Notes: generated by a model not told the origin, from the letters alone. Positions 11,606 through 19,762 are shown, numbered from the stretch's first letter. The stretch: DNA of 64,000 bases from AP-15 sp963702685 (GCA_963702685.1 CAVPDQ010000004.1:62001-126000); one strand, 5' to 3'. Made by a program: numbers and translations.

Positions 11606-12544
11606 TCACGCCGCCGCGGCGGCCGGCTTTTTCGCGCGGACGCCGAGCAGGTGGCAGATCGCCACGATCAAATCGGCGCGGTTGAGCGTATAGAAATGAA
11701 ATTCGTGCACGCCTTCGATGTGGAGGCGCCGGCATTGCTCGGCGGCGATCGAGGCCGCGACCAGCCGGCGCGTGTCGGGGTCGTCGTCGAGCCCGTCGAA
11801 ATGCCCGTCCATCCAGGCCGGGATCGAGGCGCCGCAGGCGGCGCTGAATTTCTTGACCTGGGCGAAATTGGTGACCGGCAGAACCCCGGGCACGATCGGG
11901 ACCCCGATCCCGGCTTGGCGGACGCGGTCGCGAAACCGCAGATAGAGCTCGATGTCGAAGAAATACTGGGTGATCGCGCGGCTGGCGCCGGCGTCGATCT
12001 TTTGCTTCAGATTGTCGAGGTCGTGCGCGGCGCTGGTGGCCTGCGGGTGGGTTTCGGGATAAGCGGCAACGCTGATCTCGAAATCGGCAATCTTCTTGAG
12101 CCCGCGCACCAGATCGGTGGCAAAGGCATAGCCGTCCGGATGCGGGCAGTAGCCCGCCGCACCCCCCGGCGGGTCGCCGCGCAACGCGACGATATGGCGG
12201 ATGCCGGTCTCCCAGTAATCTTGCGCCACCGCATCGATCTCGGCGCGGCTTGCGGCGACGCAGGTCAGGTGAGCGGCCGGCTCCAGCGAGGTGTCGCGAC
12301 GGATGCGGCGGACCGTGGCGTGGGTGCGCTCGCGGGTCGAGCCGCCGGCGCCGTAGGTGACCGAAACAAAGCGCGGCCCCAAGGGTTCGAGGCGCTTGAC
12401 CACGTCCCACAGCCGCGTCTCCATCTCCTCCGTCTTTGGCGGAAAGAACTCGAACGAGACGCGCGGCGGGCCGGCGTCGAAATCGATCACCGGGTCGGCG
12501 GCGAGCAGGCCGCGCCAATGCCCCGAGCCGTAATTTCCATTCAT
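11606..12544 (-). CDS. metF: 5,10-methylenetetrahydrofolate reductase
   Basis: MetF is an FAD enzyme that reduces 5,10-methylene-THF to 5-methyl-THF, the methyl donor for MetH. The 312-residue TIM-barrel protein shows the family pattern: SFEFFPPKTE near the start (catalytic Glu), VTYGAGGSTR, HLTCV, ALRGDPP, the PETH signature in AAYPETHP, and TQYFFD. The start at 12544 (MNGNYGSGHW) makes an ATGA overlap with the stop of sahR; a longer frame extends upstream but lies inside sahR and lacks family similarity. The gene is translationally coupled to sahR and followed by metH, which argues for one transcription unit under SahR control. Confidence 0.95.
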   Translation of the reverse strand: MNGNYGSGHWRGLLAADPVIDFDAGPPRVSFEFFPPKTEEMETRLWDVVKRLEPLGPRFVSVTYGAGGSTRERTHATVRRIRRDTSLEPAAHLTCVAASRAEIDAVAQDYWETGIRHIVALRGDPPGGAAGYCPHPDGYAFATDLVRGLKKIADFEISVAAYPETHPQATSAAHDLDNLKQKIDAGASRAITQYFFDIELYLRFRDRVRQAGIGVPIVPGVLPVTNFAQVKKFSAACGASIPAWMDGHFDGLDDDPDTRRLVAASIAAEQCRRLHIEGVHEFHFYTLNRADLIVAICHLLGVRAKKPAAAAA

Positions 12545-13548
12545 CGGCGGAGCTCCGCTTCGAGGATCGCATCGGCCGCATCCTCCCGCGCATCGTCGCC
12601 CGAACGGCGCCCGGGCACAGCGCGGCGATGCGCGTTCCAGATCACCACGGTCAGCGGGTCGCCCGGCAGCGGATGCGGCGGCGCCGGGTCGAGACCGGCG
12701 GCGGCAAACCATTCGACAATCTCGGAGTCGGCAAAGCCGAGGCGGCGATGGGCGTGCTCCTGGCGCAGGAATTCGAGGTCGTGCGGCGCGAAATCGACGA
12801 CCATCAGGATGCCGTTCGGGCGCAGCACGCGCGCCGCCTCGGCGATCGCCGCCGCCGGCCGGTCGGCGTAATGCAGCACCTGATGGATCACGACGGCGTC
12901 GAACGACGCATCGGGCAGGGCCAGCCGGTACATGTCGCCGAGCCGCACCAGCCCGTTTTCGAGGCCGGCCTGCTCGAGGTTGACCCGGGCCACGGCCAGC
13001 ATCTCGCGCGACTGGTCGATGCCGAGCGCACGCTCGACCCGCGGCGCCAGAATTTCGAGCATCCGCCCGGTGCCGGTGCCGATGTCGAGAAGGTCGCGCG
13101 GGTCGCCGGCGGCGATGATCTCGACGAGTGCCGCTTCGACCTCGCGCTCATCGACGTAGAGCGAGCGGATCCGGTCCCAGCGCGCCGCATTCTCGCGAAA
13201 ATAGGCGCTGGCGAGATCGGCGCGCTGGCGCTTGACCGCGTCCAGCCGCTGCAAGTCGAGAGTGATCATCGGATCGGCCTCGCCGCACACCTCGACCAGA
13301 TGGCGGGCGAGCGCTGCCGCGGTCCCCGACCGGCTCAGGCGGTAGAACACCCAGCTGCCTTCGCGAAAGCGGTCGAGCAGCCCGGCCTCGCACAACAGCT
13401 TCAGATGGCGCGAGACGCGCGGCTGGCTCTGTCCGAGGATTTGGGTCAGCTCGCTGACCGTCAGCTCGCCGCGGGCACACAGCACGAGGAGCCGCAGCCG
13501 GGTCGGCTCGGCCACTGCGCGCAACGCTGCCAGCAAGTGCTCCATCAT
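12541..13548 (-). CDS. sahR: SahR-type ArsR regulator with methyltransferase sensor domain
   Basis: A 335-residue fusion. An ArsR winged helix-turn-helix occupies roughly residues 5-75 (EPTRLRLLVLCARGELTVSE, then SQPRVSRHLKLL). A class I AdoMet-dependent methyltransferase fold follows from about residue 110, with motif I LLDIGTGTGRMLEI near 153-166. This matches SahR, described in Proteobacteria as a repressor whose methyltransferase-like domain binds S-adenosylhomocysteine and then releases operators of SAM-cycle genes (ahcY, metE/metH, metF, metK). Here it overlaps metF, with metH next, exactly that regulon. A palindrome suitable as its operator lies 22 bp upstream of the start. Effector and function are inferred from family and context; a genuine small-molecule methyltransferase is the alternative. 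Confidence 0.85.
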   Translation of the reverse strand: MMEHLLAALRAVAEPTRLRLLVLCARGELTVSELTQILGQSQPRVSRHLKLLCEAGLLDRFREGSWVFYRLSRSGTAAALARHLVEVCGEADPMITLDLQRLDAVKRQRADLASAYFRENAARWDRIRSLYVDEREVEAALVEIIAAGDPRDLLDIGTGTGRMLEILAPRVERALGIDQSREMLAVARVNLEQAGLENGLVRLGDMYRLALPDASFDAVVIHQVLHYADRPAAAIAEAARVLRPNGILMVVDFAPHDLEFLRQEHAHRRLGFADSEIVEWFAAAGLDPAPPHPLPGDPLTVVIWNAHRRAVPGRRSGDDAREDAADAILEAELRR

Positions 13549-13569
13549 CCGTCCTTTCGAGACGAAGAT

Positions 13570-13589
13570 ATATCAAGATATCTTTATAT
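13570..13589. promoter_or_regulatory. Putative SahR operator
   Basis: ATATCAAGATATCTTTATAT is a 20-bp inverted repeat with nine of ten base pairs matching, centred on the perfect decamer AAGATATCTT. It is an AT-rich island in very GC-rich DNA, between divergent sahR and mlaA. ArsR-family regulators bind such symmetrical AT-rich sites overlapping their own promoter. It would give autoregulation of sahR-metF(-metH); an effect on mlaA is possible but not implied. Confidence 0.65.
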
Positions 13590-13696
13590 GCGAAAGGAAA
13601 TTTTCGACCCCCGCACGCCACCCCTTGCCGCTGCCGCGAATTTCCCGCAAATATCTCGCCCGCCGAACCGACCGCAGCCGGATACGAGATCGATCG

Positions 13697-14572
13697 ATGG
13701 ACCTTGCCCCCCTACGCCGGCTCGTTGCGGATTTGGCTGTCGTGCTGGCGCTCGTCACCTCGGGCTGCGCCACCGGCGCCAAGCCCGCTGTGCCGCCGCC
13801 GACAGCAGCGGCCGCCGGGGCGGAGGATTTCAACGACCCGTTCGAGGACACCAACCGCGCCATCTTCGACTTCAATCAGAAAGTCGACCGTGTCGTCCTG
13901 GTGCCGGTGGCGAAGGCCTATCGCGCGGCGCTCTCCGAGCCGATCCGCGATTCGGTGCGCGATTTTCTCGCCAATCTGCGCGCCCCGCTGATTTTTGCCA
14001 ACGACACGCTGCAAGGGGATTTCGGCCGCGCCAAGGACACCGTCATCCGCTTTGTCGTCAATTCGACGATCGGCATGGGCGGCCTGGTCGATGTCGCCGG
14101 CCGCTGGGGCATCCCCTATCACGATGAGGATCTGGGGGTGACGCTCGGGGTCTGGGGCGTCCCCGAGGGGCCCTATATCGTCGTGCCGGTGCTCGGCCCG
14201 TCGAACCCGCGCGATCTCGGCGGCCAGGTCGCCGAGAGCTTTGGCGATCCGTGGAACATCGAGGCCGCGAACCACAACTTCTTATGGGTCACGTTTTTGC
14301 GGGGCGGGGTCAGCGGCATCGATCAGCGCTCGCGTTATATCGACACGCTCGCCGATATCGAGCGGACCTCGCTCGACTACTATGCAACGATCCGCTCGCT
14401 CTACCGCCAGCGGCGCGCGGCATTGATCCACCACAACAACGAAAACCTGCCGCCGAACCCGTCGTTCAGCCAGAACCGCCTCGGCGGCAATTCGGCGTTG
14501 GCGGCGGTGAACCCGAGCGGCCGGCTGGTCGTTGTTTCCGAAATGCCCAACGATTCCGAGGTGTCCAGGTGA
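13697..14572 (+). CDS. mlaA: MlaA (VacJ) outer-membrane phospholipid-removal lipoprotein
   Basis: MlaA sits in the outer membrane and removes phospholipids mislocalised to the outer leaflet, passing them to the periplasmic carrier MlaC. The start at 13697 (MDLAPLRRLV) gives a lipoprotein signal peptide ending in the lipobox VTSGC. The mature protein has the family signature NDPFEDTNRAIFDFNQKVD, then NLRAPL..ANDTLQGD, FVVNSTIGMGGL and the characteristic YIVVPVLGPS. The length of about 291 residues is normal. Its stop overlaps the GTG start of mlaC by 4 bp, so the partner protein is made from the same message. It is divergent from sahR. Confidence 0.93.
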   Translation: MDLAPLRRLVADLAVVLALVTSGCATGAKPAVPPPTAAAAGAEDFNDPFEDTNRAIFDFNQKVDRVVLVPVAKAYRAALSEPIRDSVRDFLANLRAPLIFANDTLQGDFGRAKDTVIRFVVNSTIGMGGLVDVAGRWGIPYHDEDLGVTLGVWGVPEGPYIVVPVLGPSNPRDLGGQVAESFGDPWNIEAANHNFLWVTFLRGGVSGIDQRSRYIDTLADIERTSLDYYATIRSLYRQRRAALIHHNNENLPPNPSFSQNRLGGNSALAAVNPSGRLVVVSEMPNDSEVSR

Positions 14573-15183
14573 TCCTGCGTCGTACGCTTGCCGCTGCCGC
14601 CTTTATCCTCGTCCTCGCGGCGCTGGGACCGATTGCGCCGGCGGCGGCCGCCGCCGATCCGGCGGCGATGATCAACGATCTCGGCAACCAGGCGCTCGAA
14701 GTGCTCGGCAAGAATGTCCCGCCCGGCGAGCGGGAAGCGCGGTTCCGACAGCTGTTCCATCAGGATTTCGATGTGCCCGGCATCGCCCACTTTGTCCTCG
14801 GCCGCTATTGGCGGACCGCGACCCCGGCCGAGCAGCAGGAATTCACCCGCCTCTTCTCCGAGTACACCGCGCTCGCCTACAGCAATCGGCTGGCCGAATA
14901 CAGCGGCGAAACCTTGAAGGTGCTGGGCAGCCGGGCGGAGGCGGACGGCTCGCTGGTCCAGAGCGAGATCGTGCGCCCGAACGGCGCACCGCCGGCCAAG
15001 GTCGATTGGCGGCTGACCCGGACCGATGGCGGCTACAAGATCAGCGACGTGATTGTCGAAGGGATCAGCATGGCGGTCACCCAGCGCTCGGAATTCGCCT
15101 CGGTGATCCAGCGCAACGGCGGCCAGGTGCAGGGCCTGATCCGGGTGCTGCGGGCCAAGACGACAGGCGCCGGCGCCCACTGA
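14569..15183 (+). CDS. mlaC: MlaC/Ttg2D periplasmic phospholipid-binding protein
   Basis: This is the periplasmic shuttle of the Mla pathway, carrying phospholipid between MlaA and the inner-membrane MlaFEDB transporter. The start is GTG at 14569, overlapping the mlaA stop (GTGA). It opens with a Sec signal peptide (VILRRTLAAAAF...PAAAAA). The Ttg2 domain is evident from FRQLFHQDFDVPGIAHFVLG, the TPAEQQEFTRLFSEY helix and YKISDVIVEGISMA. At 204 residues it has the family's usual size. The similar hopanoid-associated HpnM is a possible alternative name, but adjacency to mlaA favours MlaC. No mlaFED genes are present in the window. Confidence 0.9.
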   Translation: MILRRTLAAAAFILVLAALGPIAPAAAAADPAAMINDLGNQALEVLGKNVPPGEREARFRQLFHQDFDVPGIAHFVLGRYWRTATPAEQQEFTRLFSEYTALAYSNRLAEYSGETLKVLGSRAEADGSLVQSEIVRPNGAPPAKVDWRLTRTDGGYKISDVIVEGISMAVTQRSEFASVIQRNGGQVQGLIRVLRAKTTGAGAH

Positions 15184-15215
15184 CCCTTATTGCCGCACTG
15201 ACCCTTATTGCCGCA
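15180..15215. repeat. 18-bp perfect tandem duplication at mlaC/ettA junction
   Basis: CTGACCCTTATTGCCGCA occurs twice back to back (15180-15197 and 15198-15215). The first copy contains the mlaC stop codon and the second contains the ettA stop codon on the opposite strand, so a short duplication separated two converging genes. Confidence 0.9.
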
Positions 15216-16887
15216 GCAAGGGCTTGTAGCGGATGCGGTGGGGCTGGTCGGCGTCGCTGCCGAGCCGGCGGCGGCGGTCGGCCTCGTAATCGGCGTAATT
15301 GCCTTCGAACCAGACGGCCCGGCTGTCGCCTTCGAAGGCGAGGATGTGCGTCGCTACCCGATCCAGAAACCAGCGGTCGTGGGTCACGACGACGGCGCAG
15401 CCGGCAAAATCGAGCAGAGCCTCCTCGAGCGCGCGCAACGTATCGACATCGAGATCGTTGGTCGGCTCGTCGAGCAGCAGCACATTGGCGCCGGCTTTGA
15501 GCATCTTGGCGAGGTGCACGCGGTTGCGCTCGCCGCCCGAAAGCTGGCCGACCTTTTTCTGCTGGTCGCCGCCGCGGAAATTAAAGAGAGCGCAATAGGC
15601 GCGGCTCGCCATCTTGCGCCGGCCGAGATCGATTTCGTCCTGCCCGCCCGAAATTTCCTGCCATACCGTGTTTTGGGCGCCGAGCGTGTCGCGCGATTGG
15701 TCGATATAGCCGAGCTTGACCGAGTCGCCGAGCCGGAATCGGCCGTCATCGGGCGTCTCGGCGCCGGTGATCATGCGAAAGAGCGTCGTCTTGCCGGCGC
15801 CGTTCGGGCCGACGACCCCGACGATCCCGCCGGGCGGCAGCCGGAAATCGAGCTCTTCGACAAGGAGCCGGTCGCCGAACCCCTTGCCCACCCCTTGCGC
15901 CTCGATCACCAAATCGCCGAGCCGCGGCCCGGGCGGCAGCACGATCTGCGCGTTCTCGGGCGCCTTTTCGCGGTTTTCTGCGACCAATGCCTCGTAGGCG
16001 GTGAGCCGCGCCTTGCTTTTCGCCTGCCGCGCCCGCGGGCTCTGCCGCACCCATTCGAGCTCGCGCTCGAGCGTGCGCTGGCGCGCGTCTTCCTGCCGCC
16101 CTTCCTGCGCCAGGCGCTGCTGCTTTTGCTCGAGCCAGCCCGAATAATTGCCCTCGTAAGGGATGCCGCGACCGCGGTCGAGCTCGAGGATCCAGCCGGC
16201 GACCTCGTCGAGAAAATAGCGGTCGTGGGTCACGGTCACGACGGTGCCCGGATAATCTTCGAGAAAACGCTGCAGCCAGGCGACCGACTCGGCATCGAGA
16301 TGATTGGTCGGTTCGTCGAGGAGCAGCAAATCGGGACGTTGCAGCAGCAATCGGCAGAGCGCGACGCGGCGGCGCTCGCCGCCCGAGAGTGTGCCGACCG
16401 CGGCCTCGCCCGGCGGGCAGCGCAGCGCGTCCATCGCGATCTCGATCGTCCGGTCCAAATCCCAGGCGCCGGCGTGGTCGATCTTTTCCTGGAGCTCGCC
16501 CTGCTCGGCGATCAGCGCCTCCATCTCCTCGGGCGACAAATCTTCGGCAAAGCGCGCGCTGACCGCTTCGAACCGGTCGATGAGCGCCTTGGTTTCGGCC
16601 AGACCCTCGATGACGTTGCCAAAGACGTCCTTCGCGTCGTCGAGCGCCGGCTCCTGCGGCAAATAGCCGATGCGCGCCCCTTCGGCCGCCCAGGCTTCGC
16701 CGACAAAGTCGCGCTCCTGCCCGGCCATGATCCGCAGCAAGGTCGATTTCCCGGCGCCGTTGGCGCCCAGCACGCCGATCTTCGCACCCGGCAGAAACGA
16801 CAGCCAGATGTCCTTCAGCACCTCGCGCCCGCCGGGAAAGGTCTTTCCCAACCCCTTCATCACATAGACATATTGGTAAGCCGGCAT
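15205..16887 (-). CDS. ettA: Energy-dependent translational throttle protein (ABC-F ATPase)
   Basis: EttA is a soluble ABC-F protein that binds the ribosomal E site and gates translation according to the ATP/ADP ratio. The 560-residue protein has two nucleotide-binding domains: Walker A GANGAGKST and GPNGAGKTT, signature LSGGERRRVALC and LSGGERNRVHLAK, and Walker B LLLLDEPTNHLD and VLLLDEPTNDLD. Between them is the charged linker and arm region (ARQRTLERELEW, RQAKSKARLTAYE). The N-terminus MPAYQYVYVMKGLGKTFPGG and the overall length are diagnostic for EttA among ABC-F proteins. It is convergent with mlaC, with only 21 bp between the stops. Confidence 0.93.
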   Translation of the reverse strand: MPAYQYVYVMKGLGKTFPGGREVLKDIWLSFLPGAKIGVLGANGAGKSTLLRIMAGQERDFVGEAWAAEGARIGYLPQEPALDDAKDVFGNVIEGLAETKALIDRFEAVSARFAEDLSPEEMEALIAEQGELQEKIDHAGAWDLDRTIEIAMDALRCPPGEAAVGTLSGGERRRVALCRLLLQRPDLLLLDEPTNHLDAESVAWLQRFLEDYPGTVVTVTHDRYFLDEVAGWILELDRGRGIPYEGNYSGWLEQKQQRLAQEGRQEDARQRTLERELEWVRQSPRARQAKSKARLTAYEALVAENREKAPENAQIVLPPGPRLGDLVIEAQGVGKGFGDRLLVEELDFRLPPGGIVGVVGPNGAGKTTLFRMITGAETPDDGRFRLGDSVKLGYIDQSRDTLGAQNTVWQEISGGQDEIDLGRRKMASRAYCALFNFRGGDQQKKVGQLSGGERNRVHLAKMLKAGANVLLLDEPTNDLDVDTLRALEEALLDFAGCAVVVTHDRWFLDRVATHILAFEGDSRAVWFEGNYADYEADRRRRLGSDADQPHRIRYKPLLRQ

Positions 16888-17412
16888 TCGCAGACCCTGT
16901 AAAAAATCGCGCGCCCCGCGGCGCCTCGCCCGACCGCTATCGTATCAGACCCGAAACCCACTGTCGGGAAGACTGGGCCGTGCCGCGGCAAGCGACAACT
17001 ACTGGTTGTTCCGGTGATTCGTCGATCGCTGCTGGTGCAGCAGATCTGCAGCCAGGCTCACGTCGAGGTTGCCGTCGCCCATGCGGCGAGGGCCTGGGCA
17101 ACAGCCTGCGGCGGCTTTGCCAAACCCGGCGGAAAGCGAGGCTCCCCCGACCGATGCGCGGTCGAACAAATGGGCACAATTGCCGTCCGGTCAATAGACC
17201 GAAAATGTGCGGAAGCATTACCCGGCCTCCGACGACGACACGGCACAACGCCGATCGCGCTTGCGATGAAGCGCCGCCGCTGCTTCCTCCGACAGCCGGT
17301 CGGCGGTCGAATCGAAGCGCAGCTGCGGCGCGAAAACGCGCCCGAGCCGTTCCACGGCATGGCCGGCTTTCCCTTGATCTTTCGCTTTTGCAGGCACTAT
17401 TTCTGTGGCGCG
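16888..17412. other. Intergenic region between ettA and coiled-coil gene
   Basis: About 525 bp separate two divergent genes. Frames open here in several directions, but none has a recognisable protein pattern or a convincing ribosome-binding site. The only candidate signal is a weak promoter-like pair at its right end (17374-17403). No repeat or RNA gene was recognised. Confidence 0.5.
17374..17403 (+). promoter_or_regulatory. Possible promoter for the coiled-coil microprotein gene
   Basis: TTGATC (17374-17379) and TATTTC (17398-17403) are separated by 18 bp and stand 9 bp before the ATG at 17413. If real, transcription would begin almost at the start codon and the message would be nearly leaderless; no good Shine-Dalgarno sequence is present. 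Confidence 0.3.
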
Positions 17413-17760
17413 ATGGCGACATTCGACACATTGCCGCTGGCCCGCGTCCTTCGCGACCAGGCCGGGTTTTCGCAGGACGCGGCCGAGGCGACCGCAGCCG
17501 CGCTCGGCGCAGCGCTCGGCGGCACGGTCGCGACCAAAGCCGACCTCGACGCCGGGCTCGCGCCGGTCAAGACCGATGTTGCCACGCTCAAAGTCGATGT
17601 TGCCACGCTCAAGGCCGATGTTGCCGCGCTCAAGACCGATGTTGCCACGCTCAAGACCGATGTTGCCGAAATCAAAGGCAGCATCCGCCTGTTGCGCTGG
17701 CAGATCGCGGTGAGCTGGGCATTGTCGGTGGCAATCCTCGTCAAGCTGTTTGTGCACTGA
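17413..17760 (+). CDS. Coiled-coil protein with C-terminal membrane anchor (DUF1640-like)
   Basis: 115 residues in three parts: an N-terminal helical segment of about 40 residues rich in Ala (AGFSQDAAEATAAALGAAL); a coiled coil made of five nearly identical heptads K-(T/V/A)-D-V-A-x-(L/I) at residues 53-87; and one C-terminal transmembrane helix (about 92-113). The pattern 'KADL..LK.DVA.LK' followed by a membrane segment is typical of the small bacterial CCDC90/DUF1640-like proteins, whose role is unknown. The start at 17413 was chosen because everything upstream in frame is Arg/Cys-rich and unlike any protein. Two proteins of the same architecture lie at 61555-61878 and 62037-62324. Function is not known. 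Confidence 0.6.
   Translation: MATFDTLPLARVLRDQAGFSQDAAEATAAALGAALGGTVATKADLDAGLAPVKTDVATLKVDVATLKADVAALKTDVATLKTDVAEIKGSIRLLRWQIAVSWALSVAILVKLFVH
17569..17673 (+). repeat. Five 21-bp tandem repeats coding for heptads
   Basis: Five consecutive 21-bp units of the type AAGACCGATGTTGCCACGCTC, in frame, encode the heptads of the coiled coil. Units 1 and 4 are identical, so copy number could vary by slippage between strains and change coil length in steps of seven residues. Confidence 0.9.
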
Positions 17761-17956
17761 TGGCAGGCGCCAAAGGGCGGCCGGCGGCCGAGCCTCGGCG
17801 AGCGCGTCGTCGGCACCGGGCAGCCCGAGGCAGGACAGCGCCAATTCCTCGGGGCCGCCCTCGGGAAACGTGCCCTCGACCAGCCCATTCGGCACATCGG
17901 CGCGGTTGCAGTCTGGATTGACCCCCGAGCCCGCTTGGCCCGCCTCGGTTTCTGGT

Positions 17957-19174
17957 CTAGCCGGCGAAGGCGGCGATGCCGGTTTGGGCGCGGCCGAGGA
18001 TCAAAGCGTGGATGTCGTGAGTGCCCTCGTAGGTGTTGACCGCTTCGAGGTTCATCACGTGGCGGATGACGTGGTACTCGTCGGAGACACCGTTGCCGCC
18101 GTGCATGTCGCGCGCCATGCGGGCGATATCGAGCGCCTTGCCGCAATTGTTGCGCTTTAAGAGCGAGGCCATTTCGGGGGCCGCCTTGCCCTCGTCCTTG
18201 AGGCGCCCGAGGCGCAGACAGGCGTGGAGGCCGAGGGTGATCTCGGTCTGCATATCGACGAGCTTTTTCTGGATCAGCTGGTTGGCGGCGAGCGGCCGGC
18301 CGAACTGACGCCGGTCGAGCGTGTAGCTGCGCGCCGCGTGCCAGCAGAATTCGGCCGCCCCGAGCACCCCCCAGGCGACGCCATAGCGGGCGTTGTTCAG
18401 ACAGGAGAACGGGCCGCGCAGCCCGGAAACGCCGGGCAGCAAATTTTCCGCCGGCACCAGCACGTCGTCCATGACGATCTCACCGGTGGCCGAGGCGCGC
18501 AGGCTGAACTTGCCTTCGATCTTTGGGGTGGCAAGGCCCTTCATGCCGCGTTCGAGAAGAAAGCCGCGGATTTTGCCGTCCTCGGTCTTGCCCCAAACGA
18601 GGAGGACATCGGCGATCGGCGCGTTGGAGATCCACGTCTTGGCGCCGTTGAGCCGCCAGCCCCCGGCGACAGCCACCGCGCGCGTCGCCATCCCGGACGG
18701 GTCGGAGCCGTGATCGGGCTCGGTCAGGCCGAAGCAGCCGACCCATTCGCCCGCAGCGAGCTTGGGCAGATATTTTTGGCGCTGCATCTCGCTGCCGAAT
18801 TCCCGGATCGGATACATGACCAGGCTCGACTGCACGCTCATGGCCGAGCGGTAGCCGCTGTCGACCCGCTCCACCTCGCGCGCGATCAGACCATAGGTGA
18901 CGTAATCGACCCCGGCGCAGCCATAGCCTTCGATGGTGGCGCCGAGAAAGCCGAGCGCGCCCATCTCGTTCATGATCTCGCGGTCGAACCGCTCGTGCCG
19001 GTTGGCTTCGAGCACGCGGGGGAAAAGCCGTTCCTGGCAATAGGCGCGGGCGCTGTCCCGCGCGAGACGCTGGTCCTGGCTCAGCTCGTCTTCGAAGAGC
19101 AGCGGATCGGACCAGTCGAAGACCGCTTCCGCCGCAGCGGCAGGAGCGTGCGCAACAACCGGATCGCCTTCCAT
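17957..19174 (-). CDS. gcdH: Glutaryl-CoA dehydrogenase
   Basis: A flavoprotein of the acyl-CoA dehydrogenase family that oxidises and decarboxylates glutaryl-CoA to crotonyl-CoA in lysine, tryptophan and benzoate-type degradation, passing electrons to ETF. GCDH-specific features are YGLIAREVERVDSGYRS, the FAD-binding FGLTEPDHGSDPSGM, KTWISN, and the C-terminal NTYEGTHDIHALILGRA containing the catalytic Glu. Three ATG codons follow one another at 19180, 19177 and 19174, with a GTG at 19183; the third ATG is taken because it sits 8 nt after GAGG. About 405 residues, normal for the family. The 196 bp downstream (17761-17956) hold no recognisable gene. Confidence 0.92.
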   Translation of the reverse strand: MEGDPVVAHAPAAAAEAVFDWSDPLLFEDELSQDQRLARDSARAYCQERLFPRVLEANRHERFDREIMNEMGALGFLGATIEGYGCAGVDYVTYGLIAREVERVDSGYRSAMSVQSSLVMYPIREFGSEMQRQKYLPKLAAGEWVGCFGLTEPDHGSDPSGMATRAVAVAGGWRLNGAKTWISNAPIADVLLVWGKTEDGKIRGFLLERGMKGLATPKIEGKFSLRASATGEIVMDDVLVPAENLLPGVSGLRGPFSCLNNARYGVAWGVLGAAEFCWHAARSYTLDRRQFGRPLAANQLIQKKLVDMQTEITLGLHACLRLGRLKDEGKAAPEMASLLKRNNCGKALDIARMARDMHGGNGVSDEYHVIRHVMNLEAVNTYEGTHDIHALILGRAQTGIAAFAG

Positions 19175-19306
19175 CATCATCACCTCGGCGGTGGCGGGCC
19201 GGCCAATATAAGCCGCCGGCCGCCAAGCGACGAGATTTCCGACCGCCGGGGTCGATGCAGCGCCGGTATCGATGCCGCGCCGGAGCGTGCCGGCGAGGTC
19301 GCGGCG

Positions 19307-19762
19307 TTACTTCTTGGCTGCTGCCGCCCGCCGCCCCGATTGGCGCCCGGTGTCGCGCCCGAGCCCGATCTTCTTGGCAAACTCGGAGCGCTGCTCGGCG
19401 TAATGCGGCGCCACCATCGGATAGTCCGGCGCCAAGCCCCAGCGCGCCCGATATTCGTCGGGGGTCAGATTGTAGGTCGAGCGCAGATGCCGTTTCAGCA
19501 TTTTGAGGCGCTTGCCGTCTTCAAGGCAGATCAGGTAGTCGGGCGTGATCGATTTACGGATCGGCACCGCCGGCTTCAGCGGCTCGGTGGGCGTCTCGGC
19601 CGCTTTGTCGTCGAGACCGCGCAACGAGCGGTAGACCGAGCTTATCACGTCGGCCAGCTGGGTCGTCGGCAACGTGTTGTTGCCGACATAGGCGGCCACC
19701 ACGTCCGCAGTTATCCGCAGCAGCTCGTCTTCCGCCATCTTGGGCTCTGCCGTTTCCGCCAT
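19307..19762 (-). CDS. mucR: MucR/Ros family zinc-finger transcriptional regulator
   Basis: A 151-residue DNA-binding protein of the alphaproteobacterial MucR/Ros family, which acts as a global, H-NS-like regulator of surface polysaccharides, motility and virulence genes. The core YLICLEDGKRLKMLKRHLRS...LTPDEYRARWGL and PMVAPHYAEQR..AKKIGLGR is unmistakable. In the zinc finger Cys79, Asp82 (as in MucR proteins, instead of the second Cys of Ros) and His92 are in place, while the usual fourth-ligand position near 97 is Tyr. The start at 19762 (MAETAEPK) was chosen by similarity. It is divergent from glyA across 353 bp. Confidence 0.92.
   Translation of the reverse strand: MAETAEPKMAEDELLRITADVVAAYVGNNTLPTTQLADVISSVYRSLRGLDDKAAETPTEPLKPAVPIRKSITPDYLICLEDGKRLKMLKRHLRSTYNLTPDEYRARWGLAPDYPMVAPHYAEQRSEFAKKIGLGRDTGRQSGRRAAAAKK

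Noticed and set aside
15208..16902. A 564-codon open frame opposite ettA
   Set aside because: Same reason: codon-bias shadow of a well-conserved ABC-F gene, without its own family signature or ribosome-binding site.
17569..17673. CRISPR or non-coding tandem array
   Set aside because: The 21-bp units have no spacers and are in frame with a coiled-coil protein; they encode heptads.
17761..17956. Remnant of a coding gene between the coiled-coil gene and gcdH
   Set aside because: One minus-strand frame gives a peptide without Arg excess (PNGLVEGTFPEGGPEELALS), but it has no start signal, no family match and runs into the coiled-coil gene; left as intergenic.
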